From NCBI RefSeq assembly GCF_024701375.2, contig NZ_CP113910.1, positions 1,488,001 to 1,552,000 on the forward strand: a DNA stretch of 64,000 nt, read 5' to 3'. How positions within the stretch are numbered: position 1 is the first letter of the stretch; the number at the start of each line of letters is the position of its first letter. Positions 20,798 through 29,459 of the stretch are shown here, piece after piece. Position numbers and translations under genes: made by a program. Source of the stretch: Streptomyces sp. KMM 9044 (GTDB lineage: Bacteria; Actinomycetota; Actinomycetes; Streptomycetales; Streptomycetaceae). The notes beneath the pieces are model-generated. The model worked only from the letters and a program-made list of their open reading frames with translations, did no database searches and was not told the origin of the DNA.

Positions 20798-21721
20798 CTA
20801 GCTCAGCTGGGGCTGGACCTGGGAGGAGATCAGTTCCAGGTGGTCGAGGTCGGACAGGTCGAGGATCTGGAGATAAATGCGGCCGGCGCCGGCCTCGGCG
20901 TAGCGGCCGATCTTGTCGACGACCTCGGCGGGGGAGCCGGCGAGGCCGTTGGTGCGCAGTTCGCCGGGCTCGCGGCCGATCGCGGCGGCGCGGCGTGCGA
21001 TCTCCTGTTCGTCCTTGCCGACGCAGGCGACCAGCGCGTTGGAGTACACGAGGGCTCCGGGGTCGCGGCCCGCCTCCTGCGCGGCGGCGCGCACCCGGCC
21101 GAACTGGCGCTCGCTGTCCTCGGCAGAGGCGAACGGCATGTTGAACTCGTCGGCGTACCGCGCGGCCAGCCGGGGTGTGCGGACGGCGCCGTGGCCACCG
21201 ATGAGCACCGGGATCTTGGGCTGGGCCGGCTTGGGGAGCGCCGGTGACCGCGTGAGGTCGTAGTACGTGCCGTGGAAGTCGTAGGTCTGGCCGGCCTCCG
21301 TGGCCCACAGGCCGGTGACGATCTCCAGCTGTTCCTCCAGGCGGGCCATCTTCTCCTTCGGGAAGGGAATGCCGTACGCCTTGTGCTCTTCCTCGAACCA
21401 GCCCGATCCCAGGCCGAGTTCGACTCGGCCACCGGACATCTGGTCCACCTGGGCGACCTGAATGGCGAGGACGCCGGGGAGTCGGAAGGTGCCGGCGGTC
21501 ATCAGGGTGCCGAGCCGGATGCGCTTGGTCTCGCGGGCGAGGCCGGCGAGGGTGATCCAGGCGTCGGTGGGGCCGGGCAGGCCGTCCCCGGAGCCCATTT
21601 TGAGGTAGTGGTCGGAGCGGAAGAAGGCGTCGAAGCCGAGGTCCTCGGTGGCCTTGGCGACGGTGAGCAAGGTGTCGTAGGTGGCCCCCTGCTGGGGCTC
21701 GGTGAAGATACGGAGATCCAT
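20798..21721 (-). CDS. LLM-class F420-dependent oxidoreductase
   Basis: The 307-residue protein is a luciferase-like TIM-barrel enzyme. It opens MDLRIFTEPQQGATYDTLL. It shows GFDAFFRSDHYLKM, IRLGTLMTAGTFRLPGVLA, QMSGGRVELGLGSGWFEEEH and IPVLIGGHGAVRTPRLAARY. These are typical of the F420-dependent branch used in Actinobacteria for hydride transfer, although the substrate cannot be told. ATG 21721 begins the conserved N-terminus. The next upstream minus-strand gene is separated by a 173-bp-period duplication. Confidence 0.9.
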   Translation of the reverse strand: MDLRIFTEPQQGATYDTLLTVAKATEDLGFDAFFRSDHYLKMGSGDGLPGPTDAWITLAGLARETKRIRLGTLMTAGTFRLPGVLAIQVAQVDQMSGGRVELGLGSGWFEEEHKAYGIPFPKEKMARLEEQLEIVTGLWATEAGQTYDFHGTYYDLTRSPALPKPAQPKIPVLIGGHGAVRTPRLAARYADEFNMPFASAEDSERQFGRVRAAAQEAGRDPGALVYSNALVACVGKDEQEIARRAAAIGREPGELRTNGLAGSPAEVVDKIGRYAEAGAGRIYLQILDLSDLDHLELISSQVQPQLS

Positions 21722-21749
21722 GCCCCCATCCTGCCTGCTCGGCCCCGAT

Positions 21750-22094
21750 ACGGCCCGGCCGACCCCTCGCGCCCCTCGCGCCCGTGCCGTGCCTAGCCGG
21801 TCTCGCGCTCGGCGAGGGCCCGGTCGCGGTCCGCCAGCTTGCGGAGCATCTCCAGGACGCGGTCGCGGGCCTCGTCCGCCGCGTCGATGGCCTCCACGCA
21901 CTGCCAGTACGCGGTCTCGTCGACGGCCCGGCCGACCCCTCGCGCCCCTCGCGCCCGTGCCGTGCCTAGCCGGTCTCGCGCTCGGCGAGGGCCCGGTCGC
22001 GGTCCGCCAGCTTGCGGAGCATCTCCAGGACGCGGTCGCGGGCCTCGTCCGCCGCGTCGATGGCCTCCACGCACTGCCAGTACGCGGTCTCGTC
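21750..22094. repeat. 172-bp tandem duplication of a gene's 3' end
   Basis: Bases 21750-21921 and 21923-22094 appear identical, a direct repeat with 173-bp period. The unit holds the last 43 or so codons and the stop of the hypothetical gene at 21966-22436, plus some 3' flank. The extra copy lies downstream as a headless fragment. It looks like a recent tandem duplication; an assembly artefact is possible. Confidence 0.9.
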
Positions 22095-22436
22095 CTCCGC
22101 CGAGGAGGCCATGCCGACCAGCGCGATGCCGACCTCGCCGAGCAGTCCGCCCAGGTGCAGCAGGGCCTGCCGGGTGTCGCCCAACTCGGTGAGCAGGGCG
22201 GCGCGCAGCTCACCCGGACCGAGTCGCGGGGTGTCCAGCACACGGCAGCCTCGTCCCGCCAGCTCGGTCAGCCCCAGTGCCTCACCGCGCAGTTCGGGCG
22301 GGCCGGTGACCGCGAGGCGACCGCCTATCGCCTGCGCGAGTGCCTGCGCCTGCCACACCTCGGCCGAGAGCTCCGGCATACCGCCGGCGGTGGTGAGGGC
22401 CCGCCTGCTCGTCACTACGAGCCGCACAGCGTCCAT
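21966..22436 (-). CDS. Hypothetical protein, helical C-terminus
   Basis: The 156-residue protein begins MDAVRLVVTSRRALTTAGGM at ATG 22436. The middle includes GLTELAGRGCRVLDTPRLGP. The C-terminal half is alpha-helical and charged (LGEVGIALVGMASSAEDETA, then EARDRVLEMLRKLADRD). I see no catalytic motif, signal peptide or membrane helix. The terminal 43 residues are duplicated downstream by the 172-bp repeat. It reads in the same direction as the LLM oxidoreductase. I do not recognise the family beyond its resemblance to Streptomyces hypothetical proteins. Confidence 0.6.
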   Translation of the reverse strand: MDAVRLVVTSRRALTTAGGMPELSAEVWQAQALAQAIGGRLAVTGPPELRGEALGLTELAGRGCRVLDTPRLGPGELRAALLTELGDTRQALLHLGGLLGEVGIALVGMASSAEDETAYWQCVEAIDAADEARDRVLEMLRKLADRDRALAERETG

Positions 22437-22651
22437 GCGCCGCCCCTGTCTGTCCGACGCGCTGCCCACGCGTCCGCCCAACTCTCCTGTTCACTACCCA
22501 GAGTGAGTCCGTTTGAGACGGAACATCGAACAGAAGGCGGAAATCTGGGGACAACAATTCGAAAACGGTCGGCATGTCGAATGCGGAGAGTGATAGCGGA
22601 GAAGTCCGCTCCGGGGGTGCTCCGCAGAGGGCGGTCCGCGGAGCACCCCGT

Positions 22652-23020
22652 TCAGACCGGGAAGCGGTGTTCGTTGCGGTCGATCTTGGCGTTCAGGGCG
22701 GCCAGGGGGTCGATGCCGAGCACCTCGCACAACTGGAGGAGATACGCGAGCACATCGGCCACCTCGTCGCCGACACGGTGCGCGGTGGCCGGGTCGTCCA
22801 TGACGCGGGCCGACTCCTCCGGCGTCATCCACTGGAAGATCTCGACCAGTTCGGAGGCCTCCACACTGAGCGCGGCGACGAGGTTCTTCGGGGTGTGGTA
22901 CGGCTGCCAGTTCCGTGCCGCGGCGAACTCGGCGAGCCTGCGCTGGAGTCCGGCCACGTCGAGCGGGGCGATCAGGTCCGCGGGGGCAGGGGGGCGCGTC
23001 GGGTGGGGCGTGTCAGTCAC
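22652..23020 (-). CDS. MazG-like nucleotide pyrophosphohydrolase
   Basis: The 122-residue all-alpha protein matches the MazG-like/dCTPase-type group. KNLVAALSVEASELVEIFQW supplies the first pair of Mg-binding glutamates (about residues 54-58). VGDEVADVLAYLLQL provides the second acidic set (about 83-90). Such enzymes hydrolyse (d)NTPs to monophosphates, often for nucleotide housekeeping. The start is GTG 23020, overlapping by eight bases the stop of the upstream AAA ATPase gene, so translation is coupled. Confidence 0.85.
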   Translation of the reverse strand: MTDTPHPTRPPAPADLIAPLDVAGLQRRLAEFAAARNWQPYHTPKNLVAALSVEASELVEIFQWMTPEESARVMDDPATAHRVGDEVADVLAYLLQLCEVLGIDPLAALNAKIDRNEHRFPV

Positions 23021-24269
23021 GGGTCAGGTGTACCACCGTCACCCCGTCCACCCCCGCGGCCCAGGACGCGTCGCTCACCGCGCCGACCAGCCGGATGTGC
23101 CCCCGCTCGCACATCCGCGCCGCCAGCCGCAGCAGTTCCGCGCGCTGGAGCGGGTCCATGCCCCGGTCGAGCCCGTCGGCGAGCACGGTGAGGGTCTGCA
23201 GCGCGGCCGGGACCTCGCCGGGCGCGTCGACCTCCAGCACCCCTGGTCCGGTGAGCAGCACCAGCGCGAGCGCGACGTACCGCAGCTCGCCGTCGCCCAG
23301 GCGTCCGAGCGCGGTACGGATTCCGTCGCCCCGGTCGAGCAGGGCGCGGACCAGGCCACCGCCGTACGGCTCGGCGAGCAGGCCGGTGACCGGCCCGGCG
23401 CATCCGGCGCGTACGGCGGAGACCAGGAGCCCGTACCGGATCGCGCACTCGGTGTGGGTGCGCCACAGCACGTCGGCGAGGTTGCCGCAGCTGCCGAGCA
23501 GCCGCCCGGTGCCGGTCGGCACGGGGTCGCGCATGCCGTCGGGCCGGGGGTCGCAGGCGAAGACCGAGCGCAGGGCGACCACCATCTGCTCGGCGGCGGC
23601 CAGCACCCTGCGCTCACCGGGCGTCCTGCCGGCGACGCGCAGCGGCAGCAGTGCCGTGCCCAACCGGTCGTCGGGCAGCGGGCCGCGGGTGACCGGGGCG
23701 GTCCCGGCGGTGTGCCACGCGGCCTGCACGGTACGGCGCCCAGGGTCGCGCAGCGCGGACTCCAGCAGGACCACCCCGTCAGCCGTCAGCCGCTCCCCCG
23801 CGATCCGCAGCGTGGGTTCGGCCTGGACGGCGACCTCGAGCCGGACCGGGCCCTCGGGGCCGTCGGCGGTGCAGCCGATGCGGAAGCCCCGGCGGTCCTG
23901 TGCGTCGGCACGGGCCCGTTCCGGCACGCACGCGTCCGGCTCGGAGAACGCCTCGCCGAGTTCGGCCCCGCCACCGAGCCGGGCGAGCGCCTCGTAGGCC
24001 CGCAGGGCGCTGGTCTTGCCGCTGCCGCTGGCCCCGGCCAGCAGGGTGAGGGGGCCGAGCGGAAGCCCGGTGTTGCGGTGCCCGGCGAAGGCGGACAGCA
24101 GCAGCTCGGTGATGTGCGGCCGGTCGGGGCGCCAGCGCTCCTGGGCACCGCCGTCCCCGGAGGAGGCCCCGGCGGACGGGACGGAGGGCAGGCGGGAAGA
24201 CAGGGAGGGGGGCGGAGAGGAAGAAGACAGGGAGGACGTGGCCGGCGGCGACCGGTGAGGCAGGGTCAT
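23013..24269 (-). CDS. AAA-family/SMC-like ATPase
   Basis: The 418-residue protein has an ABC/SMC-type ATPase head. A Ser/Pro-rich leader precedes ITELLLSAFAGHRNTGLPLG. The Walker A GASGSGKTSAL follows at about residues 85-95, with GRLGDGELRYVALALVLLTG as the signature region near 330. VLEVDAPGE lies where Walker B should be, with a weaker acidic run than usual. It resembles RecF-like 'AAA_21' ATPases found singly in Streptomyces. The start is ATG 24269; a further in-frame upstream stretch is not conserved. It is coupled to the MazG-like gene, which suggests a shared nucleotide or DNA maintenance task. Confidence 0.75.
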   Translation of the reverse strand: MTLPHRSPPATSSLSSSSPPPSLSSRLPSVPSAGASSGDGGAQERWRPDRPHITELLLSAFAGHRNTGLPLGPLTLLAGASGSGKTSALRAYEALARLGGGAELGEAFSEPDACVPERARADAQDRRGFRIGCTADGPEGPVRLEVAVQAEPTLRIAGERLTADGVVLLESALRDPGRRTVQAAWHTAGTAPVTRGPLPDDRLGTALLPLRVAGRTPGERRVLAAAEQMVVALRSVFACDPRPDGMRDPVPTGTGRLLGSCGNLADVLWRTHTECAIRYGLLVSAVRAGCAGPVTGLLAEPYGGGLVRALLDRGDGIRTALGRLGDGELRYVALALVLLTGPGVLEVDAPGEVPAALQTLTVLADGLDRGMDPLQRAELLRLAARMCERGHIRLVGAVSDASWAAGVDGVTVVHLTRD

Positions 24270-24374
24270 GCGCGGGACGCTAGAGCTCCGGAGCGGGGCG
24301 AACCGTTCCGCTTGTGCGCTCTTCCCACGATCGGGCGAAGCGCCGCCCCGCCCGTTCACTCTCCCGTGCCGGGC

Positions 24375-24767
24375 CTAACCGCTTCCGGGAATCCCCATCC
24401 CCTGCATCAGACCGGTCACCTCGGTGTCGGCCGGGGTCAGCAGGAAGACGTTGCGGTCGACGCGGTGCATGCCGCTTCCCAGGCCGAAGACGACGCCGGT
24501 GCTGAAGTCCAGTATCCGCTTGGCCACGTCACCCTCCGCGCTGGTGAGGTCGAGCAGGACCGGTATCCCGGACATCAGCGTCTCCGCGACGTCACGGGCG
24601 TCCGCGAACACGCTCACCCTCAAGACCACGAGGCGGCGTCGCGCCTCGGCCTCGGGGGCGGACCGGTGACCCACCGAGGACGGCCAGGCGTCGTGGCCCC
24701 GCAGCGGGACGACCTGGGCGAGTCCCTCCCACTGTTCGTCGGTGACATCGTGGCTGTTCACCGGCAT
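24375..24767 (-). CDS. sepF: SepF-family cell division protein (paralogue)
   Basis: The 130-residue protein carries the SepF/DUF552 domain in its C-terminal two-thirds: LVVLRVSVFADARDVAETLM, SGIPVLLDLTSAEGDVAKRI, LDFSTGVVFGLGSGMHRVDR and NVFLLTPADTEV. SepF binds FtsZ and the membrane to support Z-ring assembly. Streptomyces have several SepF-like copies, and this one stands alone, outside a dcw cluster. It is therefore likely a SepF2/3-type paralogue rather than the essential one. The N-terminus (VNSHDVTDEQWEGLAQ) lacks an obvious amphipathic membrane anchor. ATG 24767 has AGGA upstream. Confidence 0.85.
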   Translation of the reverse strand: MPVNSHDVTDEQWEGLAQVVPLRGHDAWPSSVGHRSAPEAEARRRLVVLRVSVFADARDVAETLMSGIPVLLDLTSAEGDVAKRILDFSTGVVFGLGSGMHRVDRNVFLLTPADTEVTGLMQGMGIPGSG

Positions 24768-25150
24768 GCTCCGTCCTGGGTGGTGCTGACTGTCTGCATC
24801 GGGCAATTCTTACGCATGGTCACCTGTTCGGCCCAACAGCGACACCCTCCGCCACCCCGGAACGCCCGGGTCCGGCACTTCTGCCCCGGGGCCGGGTCAG
24901 GTAACTTCTACCTCGCTGTAGATACTGACTGTCGACAGCGGCCGGGGACCGGTCCGGCGCGGGAACATGCTCCCTGTCCGAAACGTTGGATCGCAGACAG
25001 ATTCAGTCCGGCCGACCGGCTCATCGGCCACCCGGTACATCCACGAGGAGTCATGCACGTGTCCGCCAGATCGACGGACCCCCCGGGGCACAGTCCCCGA
25101 CCATCCCGTCACGCAACTGTTGAAATCGGCACTCGGCGGGGTGGTGTTCG
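24768..25150. other. Intergenic region upstream of sepF-like and CNNM genes
   Basis: This 383-bp divergent spacer contains relatively AT-rich stretches (for example around 24900-24935). It should hold promoters for both flanking genes. I see no riboswitch that I can name, although a metal-responsive leader would fit the downstream transporters. Confidence 0.35.
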
Positions 25151-26509
25151 ATGAGTGCCGCAGAGGCCTTTCTGGGCCTGCTCGCCGTGTTCGTGCTCAC
25201 CGCCGGCACCGGTTACTTCGTGGCCCAGGAGTTCGCCTACGTCTCCGTGGACCGGCTCGCGCTCGCCCGTGAGGCCGAGGCCGGGGACCGCAGGGCCGCC
25301 CGCGCTCTGAAGGTGCTGGAGCGGCTGTCCTTCATGCTGTCGGGCGCCCAGCTCGGCATCACCGTGACCGGTCTGGTCGTCGGTTTCATCGCCGAGCCGT
25401 CGGTGTCCGCGCTGCTCAGGCCGGTGCTGTCCGGTATCGGACTGCCGGATGCGGCCCTGAGCGGTATCTCGGTCGTGCTCGCGTTCGTGCTGGCCACGAT
25501 CGTCCAGATGGTGCTCGGTGAGCTGGCCCCGAAGAACCTCGCCATCGCCGTGCCCGAACGGCTGGCGAAGGCGCTGGCCGGCTCGACCCTGGCGTATCTG
25601 AAGGTCGTCGGACCGCTGGTGCGGATCTTCGACAATGCCGCCTCCAGCCTGCTGCGCCGCATCGGCATCGAGCCGGTCGAGGAGCTGCACCACGGTGCCA
25701 CGCTGGAGGAGCTCGGTCATCTGATCGGCGAGTCCCATGAGAACGGGTCGCTGCCCGGGGACAGAGCCACCCTGCTGGACCACGCGCTGGAGTTCTCCGA
25801 GCGGACCCTGCACGCGGTGATGGTGCCGCGCGCGGACGCCGTCTTCGTCCGCGGGGAGGCGGGCGCCGACGAGGCGGTCGGCCTGATCGCGGCGCACGGC
25901 CACTCCAACTACCCCGTGCTCGGTGACCACCCCGACGACGTCGCGGGGGTGCTGGGTGTGCGCGAACTGATGGCGGTGCCCGCCGACCGGCTGGCCGGCG
26001 TCACCGCCGGCCGGCTGGCCAGGCGGCCCCTGCTGCTGCCGGACACCCTTCCGCTGCCGGACGCGGTCGCGCGAATGCGTGAGCAGGAGGACGAGTTCGC
26101 GGTCGTCCTCGACGAGCACGGTGGCGTGGCCGGCATCGTCACCTACGAGGACATCGCCGAGGAGCTGGTCGGTGACATCGCCGACGAGTCCGACCAGGTC
26201 TCCGAACTGGCGGTCGCCGACGGCGACGGCTGGCTCGTGGACGCGGGCCGCCGGCTGGACGAGGTGGCCGAGGCCACCGGCGTCCAGCTGCCCGAGGAGG
26301 ACGGCTACGAGACGGTTGCCGGCCTGATCGTGGACCGGCTGGGCCGTTTCCCCACCGTGGGTGACCGGGTCACCGTCGAGCTGCCCAGGGACGGCCACGC
26401 GGTGATCGACGTACGCACCCTGGACCGGCACGTCGCCGAGCGGGTGCGGGTCACCCGGACCGCGCCCCCGGTGGAAAACGACACGGAGAAGACGGAGGAG
26501 TCCGCATGA
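25151..26509 (+). CDS. CNNM/CorC-type divalent-metal transporter (hemolysin family), full length
   Basis: The 452-residue membrane protein has the CNNM order. An N-terminal DUF21 membrane domain (about 1-190) contains FVAQEFAYVSVDRLA, GAQLGITVTGLVVGFIAEPS and the MVLGELAPKNLAIA motif. A CBS pair follows (about 205-330, with HAVMVPRADAVF and FAVVLDEHGGVAGIVTYEDI). A CorC_HlyC domain ends it (about 345-430). Family members export Mg2+ or regulate its transport. The stop overlaps the start of a paralogue by ATGA, so both are made together. Confidence 0.9.
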   Translation: MSAAEAFLGLLAVFVLTAGTGYFVAQEFAYVSVDRLALAREAEAGDRRAARALKVLERLSFMLSGAQLGITVTGLVVGFIAEPSVSALLRPVLSGIGLPDAALSGISVVLAFVLATIVQMVLGELAPKNLAIAVPERLAKALAGSTLAYLKVVGPLVRIFDNAASSLLRRIGIEPVEELHHGATLEELGHLIGESHENGSLPGDRATLLDHALEFSERTLHAVMVPRADAVFVRGEAGADEAVGLIAAHGHSNYPVLGDHPDDVAGVLGVRELMAVPADRLAGVTAGRLARRPLLLPDTLPLPDAVARMREQEDEFAVVLDEHGGVAGIVTYEDIAEELVGDIADESDQVSELAVADGDGWLVDAGRRLDEVAEATGVQLPEEDGYETVAGLIVDRLGRFPTVGDRVTVELPRDGHAVIDVRTLDRHVAERVRVTRTAPPVENDTEKTEESA

Positions 26510-27525
26510 GTTTTCCGATGGCTCTCTTCGTGACCGTGCTGTTGCTGATCGGCAGCGGGTTCTTCGTGGCGGCCGAGTTCGCGCTGGTCGCCGCCAAACG
26601 GCACCGCATGGAGAAGGCGGCGTCCGAGGGACGGCGCGGCGCCAATGCCGCGCTGGCCGGCATGCGCGAGCTGTCGCTCATGCTGGCCGGTGCCCAGCTG
26701 GGCATCACGGTGTGCACGCTGGGCCTGGGTTCGGTGTCCAAGCCCGCGATCTCGCACGAGCTGGACCCGCTGCTGCACGCCCTGGGGCTGCCCAGCGCGG
26801 TCAGCTACGGCGTGGCGTTCGCCATCGCGATGATGCTGGTGGTGTTCCTGCACATGGTGGTCGGCGAGATGGCGCCCAAGTCGTGGGCGATCGCCCACCC
26901 GGAGCGTTCCGCGATGCTGCTCGCCCCGTCGTTCAGGGCGGTGGTGAAGGTCGTCCGGCCGCTGATCCACGTGCTGAACGTGGTGAGCAACGCACTGGTG
27001 CGGATGTGCCGGGTGAACCCGCGCGACGAGCTGGCCTCGGTCCACGACCGTGAGCAGCTCACCCACCTGGTGGTGGAGTCGGAGCGGCTCGGACTGATCA
27101 GCAAGACGGACTCCCAGCTGCTGACCCGTTCGCTGACCGAGCCCGACACCCCGGTCGGCGCCCTGCGGATCCCGGCCGAGGAGATCGACTCGGTGGAGGG
27201 TGACGCGGGGGTCGACGAGGTGCTGCGGGTGGCCACCGCGTACGACCGGACCCGGCTGCTCGTCCGTGACGGCGGCACCGTCCTCGGTGCGATCCACGCG
27301 CGGGACGCGCTGGTCGCCCGTGCCCGGGGCCGTGCCACGAGCGCCCGCGAGCTGGCCCGCCCGGTGCCCGAGCTGACGGACACCACAACGGTCGCCGACG
27401 CAATCGACGTGCTGCGCCGCCGCCGGGGCACGCTGGCGGTCGTCCGGGACGACTCGGGCCGGCTGACCGGCATGGTCACGCTGGACGACCTGCTGGCCCG
27501 GCTGATGCTCCCGGTCGGGGGCTGA
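26506..27525 (+). CDS. CNNM-type transporter lacking the CorC domain
   Basis: The 339-residue paralogue of the preceding gene keeps the DUF21 membrane domain (FFVAAEFALVAAKRHRMEKA; GAQLGITVCTLGLGSVSKPA; MVVGEMAPKSWAIAHPERSA) and two CBS repeats (about 205-335). It ends after the second CBS (MVTLDDLLARLMLPVGG) without a CorC_HlyC domain. The ATGA overlap shows translational coupling. The pair may form a heteromer in which only one subunit carries the C-terminal regulatory domain; that is an inference. A strong hairpin follows the stop. Confidence 0.88.
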   Translation: MSFPMALFVTVLLLIGSGFFVAAEFALVAAKRHRMEKAASEGRRGANAALAGMRELSLMLAGAQLGITVCTLGLGSVSKPAISHELDPLLHALGLPSAVSYGVAFAIAMMLVVFLHMVVGEMAPKSWAIAHPERSAMLLAPSFRAVVKVVRPLIHVLNVVSNALVRMCRVNPRDELASVHDREQLTHLVVESERLGLISKTDSQLLTRSLTEPDTPVGALRIPAEEIDSVEGDAGVDEVLRVATAYDRTRLLVRDGGTVLGAIHARDALVARARGRATSARELARPVPELTDTTTVADAIDVLRRRRGTLAVVRDDSGRLTGMVTLDDLLARLMLPVGG

Positions 27526-27553
27526 CCAGCACACCGGGCGCGAGCACGACAAC

Positions 27554-27598
27554 GCGTCGGCCGGTCCGCGCCATGCGGGCCGGCCGACGCGCTTTTGC
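27554..27598 (+). terminator. Rho-independent-type terminator after the CNNM pair
   Basis: A 16-bp stem (27554-27569 with 27575-27590, one G-U pair, five-base loop) is followed by GCTTTTG. It lies 28 bp after the second CNNM stop. Confidence 0.75.
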
Positions 27599-27961
27599 TC
27601 AGCGCAGGCGGCGATCGGGCCGGCCGGGCGGCCGGCCCGATCGCCGTCACCAGTCTGCCGCCGGGGCGCGCCGACGCGGCCGCGCAGAGCATCGCGTTCG
27701 ACGTCCTGGGCAGCGGCCACAGCCTCGCCTGCCTGGTGTGCGGCATCGCCGCCCCGGTGGCCACGGTCGTGACCGTGGCGGGCATGGCCGGCATCCGTGC
27801 TCCCCGGACCCCGGGGAGGGGACACGCCGCCGCGAAGAACCCGTCGGCGCGGCCCCAGGCACCGACAGCGGTCCGACCAGGCCGTTCGCGCACCCCGTCC
27901 CCCTCACGAAGGCCCCGGCCATCGGCGCGCACCGCCGGACGGCCGGGGTCTTCCCCGCAGG
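27599..27961. other. Intergenic stretch, possible decayed transporter end
   Basis: No intact gene is seen. On the plus strand about 27690-27800 reads GHSLACLVCGIAAPVATVVT, which faintly resembles the last helix of an MFS drug exporter. The resemblance is too weak to annotate as a gene. Confidence 0.25.
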
Positions 27962-29452
27962 TCAGCCCGCGACGACCGCCTCGGCCGCCGCGATCCCGCA
28001 CACGCGCGCCGCCCCGTGCGTGGCGACGTGCAGCGCACCGCGCGGTGCGGACTGCGGCACGCCCATCTCCACGACCACGGTGTCCGGCCCGGCCGCGAGC
28101 AGGGTGTCCAGGGCCGTACGCATCCACACGTGCCGGTGCTCGTCGCGGACCACGGCGACCACGCGCCGGCCGGCCGCGGCCTCGAGTGCCCGCGCTCCCG
28201 CGTCGGGGCCGGTGAAGGAGCCGGTGGTGGTGCCCGGCAGCAGCCGCTCCAGTTCCGCGCCGACGCCCCAGGGGGTCTCGTCGCCGACGGCGATGTTGGC
28301 GGCGGGGTGGAGGGTGGCCACGTACACCGGTCCGGTGACCGGTGCGGCGGGCCTGCTGCGGGTGACGGTCACCGCGCGGCGGGCCGCCGTGAGGCCGATC
28401 CCCGGCTCCCGGTCACCCCCGGGGCCCTGGGAGCACCGCATCCCGGCGGTCCAGTCGGCCAGGGCCCGGACCCGGGCGGCGGCGTCGGCGAGCCGCTCCT
28501 CGGAGAGTTCGCCCGAGCGGACGGCGGCGACCAGCGCGTCCGTCAAACCCCGTACCGTGCCTTCGTTGCACAGCCCGCCGCCCACGCAGATCGCGTCGGC
28601 GCCGGCCGCGATGGCCAGGACGGCCCCGTGTTCGAGGCCGTAGGTGCCGGAGACGGCGCGCATCTCCATGCCGTCGGTGACGATCAGGCCCTGGTAGCCG
28701 AGTTCGCCGCGCAGCAGGTCGGTGAGGATGCGGCGGGAGAGGGTGGCGGGGCGGTCCGGGTCGAGGACGGGGACGCGGATGTGGGCGCTCATGACGGCGC
28801 GGGTGCCGGCCGCGATCGCGGCCCGGAACGGCTGGAGTTCGCGTTCGTGGAGCGTGGTGGCGTCGAGATCGATGTGCGGGACGGCGTGGTGGGAGTCGAC
28901 GCTGGTGTCGCCGTGGCCGGGGAAGTGCTTGGTGCAGGCGGCGACGCCGGTGGACTGCAGGCCCTCGACCCAGGCGGCGGTGTGCCGGGCGACCAGGTCG
29001 GTGTCGCCGCCGAAGGAGCGGACGCCGATGACCGGGTTGTCGGGGTTGGCGTTGACGTCGGCGGAGGGAGCCCAGTTGAGGTTGACGCCGCACTCGGCGA
29101 GCCGGCGGCCCAGTTCGCGGGCGACGGCGTGGGTGAGAGCGGTGTCGTCGACGGCGCCGAGGGCGTGGCTGCCGGGGAAGGAGGATCCGGTGCGGACCTC
29201 GAGCCGGGTGACGTCGCCGCTCTCCTCGTCGATGGCGACGAGGAGGTCGTCCCGTTCGGCCCGCAACTGCGCGGTGAGGGCGGCGACCTGCTCGGCGGTC
29301 GCGACGTTGCGTCCGAAGAGGGCGACGGAGGCGAGCCCTTCGGAGAGCCGGCGGCGCACCCAGTCGGGCGCGGTGGTGCCGGCGAAGCCCGGCTGGAGCA
29401 CGGCGAGGGCGTCGCGGGTGAGGGTGCCGGTGCCGGCGGTGGGTGTCGTCAT
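27962..29452 (-). CDS. dasD: GH3 beta-N-acetylglucosaminidase (DasD-like)
   Basis: The 496-residue enzyme belongs to glycoside hydrolase family 3, NagZ branch. The branch-defining loop KHFPGHGDTSVDSHH is at residues 175-189, giving the His-Asp acid/base dyad. The nucleophile aspartate lies in LIVTDGMEMRAV (about residue 260). SFGGDTDLVARH and HIDLDATTLHERELQPF are also typical. It has no signal peptide, so it probably cleaves imported chitobiose or GlcNAc-containing fragments in the cytoplasm. It starts seven bases after dasC, as in the dasABC-dasD arrangement known from Streptomyces coelicolor. Confidence 0.88.
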   Translation of the reverse strand: MTTPTAGTGTLTRDALAVLQPGFAGTTAPDWVRRRLSEGLASVALFGRNVATAEQVAALTAQLRAERDDLLVAIDEESGDVTRLEVRTGSSFPGSHALGAVDDTALTHAVARELGRRLAECGVNLNWAPSADVNANPDNPVIGVRSFGGDTDLVARHTAAWVEGLQSTGVAACTKHFPGHGDTSVDSHHAVPHIDLDATTLHERELQPFRAAIAAGTRAVMSAHIRVPVLDPDRPATLSRRILTDLLRGELGYQGLIVTDGMEMRAVSGTYGLEHGAVLAIAAGADAICVGGGLCNEGTVRGLTDALVAAVRSGELSEERLADAAARVRALADWTAGMRCSQGPGGDREPGIGLTAARRAVTVTRSRPAAPVTGPVYVATLHPAANIAVGDETPWGVGAELERLLPGTTTGSFTGPDAGARALEAAAGRRVVAVVRDEHRHVWMRTALDTLLAAGPDTVVVEMGVPQSAPRGALHVATHGAARVCGIAAAEAVVAG

Positions 29453-29459
29453 CGAAGCG

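Noticed and set aside
20313..21308. Minus-strand frame with an alternating Gln-Lys tract from the hexanucleotide repeat
   Set aside because: It overlaps the LLM oxidoreductase in another frame and has no conserved sequence outside the repeat.
24768..25150. Metal riboswitch upstream of the CNNM genes
   Set aside because: I could not assemble a convincing M-box or other known fold by eye.
25109..26431. 440-codon minus-strand frame opposite the CNNM gene
   Set aside because: It is a mirror of a clearly real transporter gene, and its His/Gln/Gly-rich composition is typical of antisense frames.
27595..28215. 206-codon plus-strand frame after the CNNM terminator
   Set aside because: It starts inside the terminator region and runs antisense into the GH3 gene. 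Only a faint transporter-like patch is present.
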